A stretch of 64,000 bases of DNA from Plebeiibacterium sediminum. GTDB lineage: Bacteria; Bacteroidota; Bacteroidia; Bacteroidales; Marinilabiliaceae. Of this stretch, positions 57,468-64,000 are shown in pieces. Both the position numbers and the translations under genes were made by a program. Positions within the stretch are counted from its first letter, which is position 1; the number at the start of each line of letters is the position of its first letter. The notes under the pieces were generated by a model. The model was not told where the DNA came from, ran no database searches, and saw nothing but the letters and a program-made list of their open reading frames with translations. Location: NCBI RefSeq assembly GCF_026013605.1, contig NZ_JAPDPJ010000006.1:1-64000 (forward strand), given 5' to 3'.

Positions 57468-59732
57468 TTATTTTAAGTCAAAACTTCCACTTAATCCTGT
57501 CTGAGAATTTGTTCCTACCATTACATCAAAAGCTCCTGGTTCAACAACAAAATTTCCTTCTATATCATAAAAACCAAGTTCTTTTTCTGTCATTGCAAAT
57601 TCTACTGTTTTGCTTTCGTTTGCTTTTAAAGTGATTTTTTCAAATCCTTTAAGTTCTTTTACCGGGCGAACAATGGATGCAGCTTTATCATGAATATACA
57701 ACTGAACCACTTCTTCTCCATCAATATTACTAGTGTTGGTAATTTTAACCGATACTTTGATGTTGTTTGAATCTGAATCATCCACTTTTAAATCACTGTA
57801 CTCAAACTTTGAGTAACTTAAACCATATCCAAATGGGAATAATGGTGAATTTTCCTCATCTGTATAGTGACTCCAGAATACTTCTTTTTTAACATCTGGG
57901 CGTCCAGTACTATAATGATTATAATAAATAGGACATTGGCCAACAGTACGAGGAAAAGACATGGTTAATTTTCCTGATGGATTGTACGTTCCAAACAACA
58001 CATCGGCAATTGCATTACCCGATTGTGTTCCTAGTTGCCATGCTTCTACAATGGTTGGAATATTTTCTGCAGCCCAAGGTAAAGCTAACGGACGGCCATT
58101 CATTAAAACCAATACGATATTTTTATTTACCTTATAAACAGCCTCCAGTAATTCCTGCTGAACACCTGGCAAATCAATATTAGCTCTACTTCGACCTTCT
58201 CCTGACATAAAACCATGCTCACCTAAAACCATTACCACTACTTTAGATTTTTTTGCCAATGCAATTGCTTCTGCAAATCCACTTTTGTCTGTTTCATTGA
58301 TGGTTACATCGTAAGTAAAACTTACATCACCAACAGCCACATCGGCTCCTTTAGCATATTTATAGTTGCAATATTTATCCAAACCTTCCAATACTGAAAC
58401 TGCAGTATTATCATCTGAACCAATCCTCCAGCTTCCTAAAGGACTGTTTTTATCATTAGCCAAAGCACCGATTACAGCAATTCCACTTTGTTTTTTATCG
58501 AGAGGCAACAAGCCTCCATCATTTTTCAACAACACGATTGATTTGCGGGCCATATCCAATACAGCATCCTGATGATCCTGATGATACAACATTTCTTTTT
58601 CACGCTCTTCGCTACAGTATTTGTATGGATCATCGAATAATCCCAATTCAAATTTTACACGAAGAATTCTACGAACAGCATCATCAACTTTGTCTTCAGA
58701 TACTTTTCCTTCTCTCACTAAGTCTGCTAAATATTTTACATAAGCATATGATTCCATATCCATATCAGAACCTGCATTGGCGGCAATCATAGCAGCTTCT
58801 TTTAAATCTGCAGCCATACCATGAGGAATCATTTCCATACAGCTACCCCAATCGGAAATTACAAAACCGTTAAAGCCCCATTTTCCTTTCAGAATATCTC
58901 TTTGCAAGAAAGCATTACCAGTAGAAGGAACACCATTCATTATATTAAAAGCATTCATCACTGTTTTCACATCAGCTTCCTGAACTGCAGCTTTAAAAGG
59001 AGGCAATACAACATTAAATAAAGTAGAAGTACTGATATCTACTGTGTTGTAATCTCTACCTGCCTCAGCAAATCCATAACCTGCAAAATGTTTGGCGCAG
59101 GCAGCAATGGAATTTGGTGCAGATAAATCCTCGCCTTGAAAACCTTTTACCCGTGCGACTCCTATTTTAGCCCCAAGATAAGGATCTTCTCCGGCACCTT
59201 CCATTACACGCCCCCACCGCGCATCTCTACTTATATCTACCATTGGTGCAAAAGTCCAGTTAATACCAACAGCCGAAGCCTCGGTTGCTGCAACTTCTGC
59301 AGATTTTTTTATTGCTTCTAAATCCCAGCTGGCCGCCTCAGCCAACGGAATTGGTGCCAATGTTTTATGACCATGAATAACATCTAATCCAAAAATTAAC
59401 GGAATACCTAAACGAGAGTTTTCAACAACCATTTTTTGTAGTTCGCGTACTTGCTTTGCTCCTCTAACATTAAGCACTGAACCTACCCATCCTTTTTTTA
59501 GATGCTCAAACTTGTTTTTTGCATCACCTTCACTTGGAGCTGGTCCGGTGGCATCATAAAAACCATTGTATTGATTCATCTGCCCAACTTTTTCTTCTAA
59601 AGTCATTTGAGCCAATAAATCTTCAACTTTTTGCCCAATTTCATCTTGTTGTCCTCCAGATTTTACTGGCGTACAGGCGTTCCATAAAAAAACGCTGACT
59701 ATTGCAACAATAACTACAGTAACCTTCTTCAT
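57468..59732 (-). CDS. bglX: GH3 beta-glucosidase, lipoprotein (BglX type)
   Basis: The lipobox is LWNAC near residue 20. The (beta/alpha)8 domain has the nucleophile D294 (VISDWGSC), followed by the alpha/beta sandwich (IAVIGALANDK ... VVMVLGEHGFMSGEGRSR) and a C-terminal fibronectin-III-like domain (EVVQLYIHDKAASIVRPVKELKGF). It is closest to BglX-type beta-glucosidases and should release glucose from beta-glucan oligosaccharides in the periplasm. Length (754 aa) is normal. It follows the other GH3 gene by 91 bp. Confidence 0.93.
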   Translation of the reverse strand: MKKVTVVIVAIVSVFLWNACTPVKSGGQQDEIGQKVEDLLAQMTLEEKVGQMNQYNGFYDATGPAPSEGDAKNKFEHLKKGWVGSVLNVRGAKQVRELQKMVVENSRLGIPLIFGLDVIHGHKTLAPIPLAEAASWDLEAIKKSAEVAATEASAVGINWTFAPMVDISRDARWGRVMEGAGEDPYLGAKIGVARVKGFQGEDLSAPNSIAACAKHFAGYGFAEAGRDYNTVDISTSTLFNVVLPPFKAAVQEADVKTVMNAFNIMNGVPSTGNAFLQRDILKGKWGFNGFVISDWGSCMEMIPHGMAADLKEAAMIAANAGSDMDMESYAYVKYLADLVREGKVSEDKVDDAVRRILRVKFELGLFDDPYKYCSEEREKEMLYHQDHQDAVLDMARKSIVLLKNDGGLLPLDKKQSGIAVIGALANDKNSPLGSWRIGSDDNTAVSVLEGLDKYCNYKYAKGADVAVGDVSFTYDVTINETDKSGFAEAIALAKKSKVVVMVLGEHGFMSGEGRSRANIDLPGVQQELLEAVYKVNKNIVLVLMNGRPLALPWAAENIPTIVEAWQLGTQSGNAIADVLFGTYNPSGKLTMSFPRTVGQCPIYYNHYSTGRPDVKKEVFWSHYTDEENSPLFPFGYGLSYSKFEYSDLKVDDSDSNNIKVSVKITNTSNIDGEEVVQLYIHDKAASIVRPVKELKGFEKITLKANESKTVEFAMTEKELGFYDIEGNFVVEPGAFDVMVGTNSQTGLSGSFDLK

Positions 59733-59823
59733 ATCTTAAATCATTTATTATTTCAAAAAACCATTTTCTCCTTTATTAACTCTGGCAGGTGTTATGCTCG
59801 CTGACAGGTTAGAAAACATATAA

Positions 59824-62211
59824 CTAAAAACTTACATTCTCTTTTTCTTCAAATTGCTTGTATGCAGGTTTATAGGTAAGAGGCTGACACCTTTTTATTA
59901 ACTCTTCCACCTGTTCTTTAGTAATTTCATTATTGGTGATATATGGATATTTTATCAATGGATGTTCTAAGAAAAAGCCCGGGATATTAGCTTCATCCAA
60001 TGTTTTTCCTTCCGGCACAAAATTTCCGATCCATTTAGGAATGTATTCTTTAATTAAGGCTCTGGTTTGAGGATTGTCCCACAACTCTTTTACAAAGGTA
60101 TATTCATCAACCATCAACGGAATCTGCTGTTCTGAATTTAAGGTAATGGTTTGCGTTTGACGAATATCACGAGATGATGCTGCAGCTGAAATTGTAAACG
60201 ATCCACTTTCTGCAATCCACATTTCACGCTTTCCATCATAATATGAGAAATCTCGACTATTTAGTACAAAGGTTATTTCTTTTGACTCACCTGGATTCAA
60301 TTCTACTTTGGTAAATTTCTTTAATTCTTTTTCTGGTCGTTGTAATGTACTCTGCGTGTCGGATACATATAGCTGAATAATTTCTTTACCTGCAACTGCC
60401 CCTGTGTTTTTAACCGTTACTTTTACTTCCAATTCATCCTTATCTGTAATTTGCTTAGATGAAACCTTCATATCTGAATACTCAAATTGCGTATATGATA
60501 GTCCAAAACCAAATGGGAATAAAGGCTCAATCCTCTTTTCGTCGTAATAGCGATAGCCTACAAAAATGCGTTCACCGTATAATACATCTCCTTGTTCTCC
60601 AGGAAAATTAAAGGCTGCCGGAGTATCTTCCAACTTAGCAGGAAAGGTTTCTCCAAGTTTACCAGAAGGATTCACTTTTCCGAATAAAACATCTGCAACC
60701 GCACCTGCACCAGCTTGTCCTCCTAACCATGTTTCTAAAATGGCTTCCACATCGTTTACCCAAGGCATTGCAACTGCACTACCATTGGTTAACACGGCAA
60801 TTGTATTTTTTTGAACCTTACTCACTTCCTTAATTAACTTATTGTGAGAAGCAGGCATGTCAATATGTTTTCTGTCAATTCCCTCAGACTCATAATGTAA
60901 AGGTAATCCAGCAAAAACCAAGGCAACATCTGCTTCCTGTGCTATTTTTTTCGACTCTTCTATTAATGAAAAGTCATTGTCATTTTTTAGGTCATATCCT
61001 TTTGCATAGCTAATAGAAACGCCTTTACCATATTCCTTTTTAATGATTTCCAGCGCATTATCTAGCTGGGTTGGTTTTACCTCCGAACTTCCGTTTCCCT
61101 GGTATCTTGGAGCTTGTGCAAACTCACCTATAATGGCTATTTTTTTGTACTTCTTTTTATCCAATGGAAGTACTTCATTGTTATTTTTTAATAATGTTAT
61201 GGCTTCAACTTCAACCTGACGGGCAAAAGCATGATGTTCTTTTTCTTTTAGGTCAGCATCTTTCTTCTGTAGTGATTTTGCTTTAAGTACGATGGTTAAG
61301 ATTTCTTTTACAGCCTCATCTAAAACTGCTTCATCCAATGCTCCATCCTTGATAGCCTGAAGTAAATATTCATTATTGACATTTCCTGGGTGCGGCATTT
61401 CAATATGCATACCAGATTTTAATGCTTTAACTCTATCAACAACAGCAAACCAATCTGAAATCACTATGCCTTTATAGCCCCAATCATTTTTCAAGATATC
61501 TGTTAGCAAGTAAGAACTCTGCGTACCATATTCTCCCTGAACCCTGTTATAACAAGCCATTACTGTCCAGGGCTGAGATTTTTTAACTGCTATTTCAAAA
61601 GGAGTTAAATAAATTTCGTGTAATGTTCGCGTATCTACATTTGAGTTCATGTACATGCGCATTGTTTCAACATTGTTAGCCACATAGTGTTTTAACGATG
61701 TACCCACACCCTGACTTTGAACTCCGTTGATATAAGCCGCTCCTAATTCTCCGGAAAGAACCGGATCTTCTGAGAAAAATTCAAAATTTCTCCCTCCCAA
61801 AACAGACCGTTTAATATTAACACCAGGACCTAATAAAATATTAACACCTAAGGCCTGGCATTCTTCACCCAAAGCCTGACCAACTTTATAAATCAAATCA
61901 GTATTCCAGGTTGCAGAAAGAGCTGATGCTGTTGGAAAGCAAGTTGCCGGATGCTGATCGCCATAACCGGCTTTGTTTGTTGCAGGTGCGCGACGCACAC
62001 CATGTGGACCATCAGCCATCCAAATCCATGGAATATCCAATCGTTCTATAGGCATTGTACTCCAATCATCTCTTCCTGAACAAAGAGAAACTTTTTCTTC
62101 GAGGGTGAGTTGGGACATTAATTCTTCAACTTTGTTCTGTATTTCATGTTCCTGCGCTTTACTTATACTAAAAGTAAAAATCAATAAGGTTATGAATAAA
62201 AGATGTTTCAT
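59824..62211 (-). CDS. GH3 beta-glucosidase, secreted
   Basis: A Sec signal peptide (1-19, FSISKAQ) without lipobox. The barrel has EEKVSLCSGRDDW near the start and nucleophile D253 (VISDWFAV). The sandwich domain has IAIIGEFAQAPRYQGNGSS. A fibronectin-III-like domain (EIIQLYVSDTQSTLQRPEKELKKF) is followed by an extra 80-100 residue tail (VDEYTFVKELWDNPQTRALI), seen in many GH3 enzymes of the type-1 sort order. It differs clearly from the neighbour GH3, so the two probably split substrates by linkage (beta-1,3 versus beta-1,6) or chain length. Confidence 0.93.
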   Translation of the reverse strand: MKHLLFITLLIFTFSISKAQEHEIQNKVEELMSQLTLEEKVSLCSGRDDWSTMPIERLDIPWIWMADGPHGVRRAPATNKAGYGDQHPATCFPTASALSATWNTDLIYKVGQALGEECQALGVNILLGPGVNIKRSVLGGRNFEFFSEDPVLSGELGAAYINGVQSQGVGTSLKHYVANNVETMRMYMNSNVDTRTLHEIYLTPFEIAVKKSQPWTVMACYNRVQGEYGTQSSYLLTDILKNDWGYKGIVISDWFAVVDRVKALKSGMHIEMPHPGNVNNEYLLQAIKDGALDEAVLDEAVKEILTIVLKAKSLQKKDADLKEKEHHAFARQVEVEAITLLKNNNEVLPLDKKKYKKIAIIGEFAQAPRYQGNGSSEVKPTQLDNALEIIKKEYGKGVSISYAKGYDLKNDNDFSLIEESKKIAQEADVALVFAGLPLHYESEGIDRKHIDMPASHNKLIKEVSKVQKNTIAVLTNGSAVAMPWVNDVEAILETWLGGQAGAGAVADVLFGKVNPSGKLGETFPAKLEDTPAAFNFPGEQGDVLYGERIFVGYRYYDEKRIEPLFPFGFGLSYTQFEYSDMKVSSKQITDKDELEVKVTVKNTGAVAGKEIIQLYVSDTQSTLQRPEKELKKFTKVELNPGESKEITFVLNSRDFSYYDGKREMWIAESGSFTISAAASSRDIRQTQTITLNSEQQIPLMVDEYTFVKELWDNPQTRALIKEYIPKWIGNFVPEGKTLDEANIPGFFLEHPLIKYPYITNNEITKEQVEELIKRCQPLTYKPAYKQFEEKENVSF

Positions 62212-62340
62212 GAGTACGTTCTTTAGTTGTGTCGTTTGTTTATAGTCTTTAAAAGCAAAGCTTGAGTTTACAAGCTGATGTGCTGATTTTTATTAACCCG
62301 TCAGCAATTATGCCCACAGACATATTTCATTATTTATTCT

Positions 62341-63135
62341 TTATTTTTTTTGATATACTCTTACATAATCTATTTGCATGGATTGAGGGAAAATATCATC
62401 ATTTACACCTTGTACTCCACCCCAATTACCTCCAACTGCAACATTTAACAATAAATGAAACGCTTTATTAAAAGGCCATTCGGCTGAATTCGTCCCTCTA
62501 TTTTTAAACTTATACACCTCTTTTCCATCAACCAAAAATGAAATCTCTTTCTCATTCCATTCAATCCCATAGGTAAAAAATTCATCTTCAGCTTCCGGCA
62601 TAAAAACAGGCTTGCTCTTTTCGGTTCCCTGTATATGATTAAAAGCCTCAGTATGAACTGTAAAAAATACAGAATCAGGGTTATACCCTACATGTTCCAT
62701 AATATCAATCTCACCACTTTTGGGCCAACCACCGTAGGCATTTTCTGTTGGCAACATCCATATGGCGGGCCAAATTCCTGTTCCAGAAGGTAATTTTGCT
62801 CTCACTTCAATGCGACCATATAACCAATCGCCTTTATGCTTTGTGGTTAAACGTGCAGAAGTATAAGCCATTGGAAAACCTTTTTCCTTTAAAGCTGTAA
62901 TGGTCAACATGCCATTTTCAACCCATGTATTTTCTTTTCTCTTAACCGTGTAAAACTGCAGTTCGTTATTTCCCCAACCATAACTATTTCCAATTGTATC
63001 GTAGTTCCACTTTAACTCATCTGGCAGACCTGTGTAATCAAATTCATCACTCCATACCAGCTCGTATTTCTTAGGAGAGCTTCCACAACTCACCAATAAA
63101 ACAGCTATTATTGCTACAATTATTTGCTTTACCAT
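62341..63135 (-). CDS. GH16 laminarinase, lipoprotein, single domain
   Basis: A short GH16 enzyme (264 aa) with lipobox LLVSC near residue 17 and the catalytic ExDxxE at E142, D144, E147 (GEIDIMEHVG). YELVWSDEFDY opens the domain and MQIDYVRVYQKK closes it. It cuts internal beta-1,3-glucan bonds. It starts 18 bp after the next GH16 gene and is closely related to it. Confidence 0.93.
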   Translation of the reverse strand: MVKQIIVAIIAVLLVSCGSSPKKYELVWSDEFDYTGLPDELKWNYDTIGNSYGWGNNELQFYTVKRKENTWVENGMLTITALKEKGFPMAYTSARLTTKHKGDWLYGRIEVRAKLPSGTGIWPAIWMLPTENAYGGWPKSGEIDIMEHVGYNPDSVFFTVHTEAFNHIQGTEKSKPVFMPEAEDEFFTYGIEWNEKEISFLVDGKEVYKFKNRGTNSAEWPFNKAFHLLLNVAVGGNWGGVQGVNDDIFPQSMQIDYVRVYQKK

Positions 63136-63153
63136 GCTATTTATTTTGCCTGG

Positions 63154-64000
63154 TTAATCTAAGTCATAAACTCTCACATAATCCACTTCCATCGTTTGAG
63201 GGAAAATGGCGTTATCTATTCCCTGAGCACCTCCCCAGGTTCCTCCTACGGCAATATTTAATATGAAGAAACAAGGTTTATCAAAAGGCCAGTTTGAACT
63301 GGTTTTAACAGCTGGTGCATATACATGAACAACATGATCAGGTGTATCTACATAAAATGTTAATGATGATTCGGACCAGATTAACCCATAAATATGAAAA
63401 TCTTCTTCTGCCGTTTCTAAAGTCATCCAGTTTCCATCACCATCTCCGGCATATCCTGCTGGCGTATGCACTGTTGAGTGAACTATATTCGGATCGTAAC
63501 CTACATACTCCATAATATCGATTTCACCACAAGCAGGCCATCCTACAGAATTAATATTTGAACCTAACATCCATATGGCAGGCCAAATACCAGTACCTGA
63601 TGGTAACTTAGCTCTCACTTCAATGCGTCCGTAAGTAAACTCTTGTTTTCCAAGGGTAACTAACCTGCTTGAAGTATAAGATCCATCGGTTTTATTATCG
63701 TTAACTTTTTTTGCTGTAATAATTAAATTACCACCTTCAACTGTTGCATTTTCACCATTAGTATAATACTGAAGTTCTTGATTACCCCAGCCTCCAGAAC
63801 CTGTTTCAAAAGTCCAGATTGTTAAGTCTACACTGCTTCCATCAAATTCATCCGACCATATTAATCCCTGTGGTTGTACATAATCCGGATCATCCTGATC
63901 AATGGTTATGGTTTTTGTTATGGTTTTAGTATCACTACTGTTATTCAAGCTACCCCATACCACTAAAGTAACTTCATAAGTACCTTTTAATGGATAATAA
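63154..64000 (-). CDS. GH16 laminarinase, N-terminus cut by right window edge
   Basis: The frame stays open to the right edge, so the gene starts outside. The visible N-terminal part (YPLKGTYEVTLVVWGSLNNSSDTKTITKTITI) is the end of a PKD-type domain. GH16 follows with VDLTIWTFETGSGGWGNQELQYYT and the catalytic GEIDIMEYVG. An in-frame GTG at 63963 is not the true start because coding sequence continues past it. It is the first visible gene of the locus in transcription order. Confidence 0.88.
   Translation of the reverse strand, partial: YYPLKGTYEVTLVVWGSLNNSSDTKTITKTITIDQDDPDYVQPQGLIWSDEFDGSSVDLTIWTFETGSGGWGNQELQYYTNGENATVEGGNLIITAKKVNDNKTDGSYTSSRLVTLGKQEFTYGRIEVRAKLPSGTGIWPAIWMLGSNINSVGWPACGEIDIMEYVGYDPNIVHSTVHTPAGYAGDGDGNWMTLETAEEDFHIYGLIWSESSLTFYVDTPDHVVHVYAPAVKTSSNWPFDKPCFFILNIAVGGTWGGAQGIDNAIFPQTMEVDYVRVYDLD

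Noticed and set aside
63154-63963. GTG at 63963 as start of the right-most GH16 gene
   Set aside because: The frame stays open to the window edge and the upstream residues continue a PKD-type domain, so the gene is cut by the edge.
1-64000. tRNA, rRNA, CRISPR or insertion sequence
   Set aside because: No tRNA-like T-loop with matching arms, no rRNA stretch, no regular spaced repeats and no transposase ORF were seen on reading both strands.

Overview
The window looks like chromosomal DNA of a Bacteroidota organism, probably a marine or sediment member of the Bacteroidales/Marinilabiliales. The DNA is AT-rich. It carries two type IX secretion genes (porX, porW/sprE), a SusC/SusD polysaccharide-utilisation locus, many short lipoprotein signals, a T9SS sorting tail, and promoters of the TAnnTTTG type. 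The genus cannot be fixed from the sequence alone. No tRNA, rRNA, CRISPR array or intact insertion sequence was seen.

Layout. 1-3983 (minus) is the N-terminal part of a giant secreted adhesin that runs off the left edge and ends in near-identical 315-bp cadherin repeats. 4657-7938 (minus) is a 7TMR-DISM histidine kinase with its response regulator. 8124-11181 (plus) holds a pyruvate-phosphate-dikinase regulatory protein, a divergent GTP cyclohydrolase I plus QueD-like pair, and an orphan DUF683 protein. 11241-13133 is a chemotaxis receptor. 13447-17096 (minus) is a PadR-PspC-PspC-DUF4252 operon with a promoter and probable operator visible upstream. 17426-24089 (minus) holds trpS and a porW-porX-tsaE operon. 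A divergent sigma-54 type response regulator follows at 24258-25616 (plus).

25694-41000 is a looser accessory stretch, all minus: a lipoprotein joining an NTF2-like domain to a B1-type metallo-beta-lactamase fold, a small GIFS-repeat membrane protein, a membrane-anchored LytTR regulator, a PL22 oligogalacturonate lyase, an MFS exporter, a patatin, an aldo/keto reductase, a DbpA-like helicase, and many secreted proteins without clear function. Degenerate intergenic repeats lie among them.

41458-64000 (minus) is one large beta-glucan (laminarin-type) utilisation locus. In transcription order it has GH16 (cut by the right edge), GH16, GH3, GH3, a one-component transmembrane regulator, SusC, SusD, a surface glycan-binding lipoprotein, Ig-GH16, two tandem GH128-CBM6 enzymes, a CBM32 protein with a T9SS tail, and GH30. 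The likely flow is as follows: surface lipoprotein GH16/GH128/GH30 enzymes cut beta-1,3 and beta-1,6 glucan, SusCD imports oligosaccharides, and periplasmic GH3 enzymes release glucose. The T9SS parts encoded at 19-24 kb belong to the system that would export the sorting-tail protein at 43-44.5 kb and probably the adhesin.
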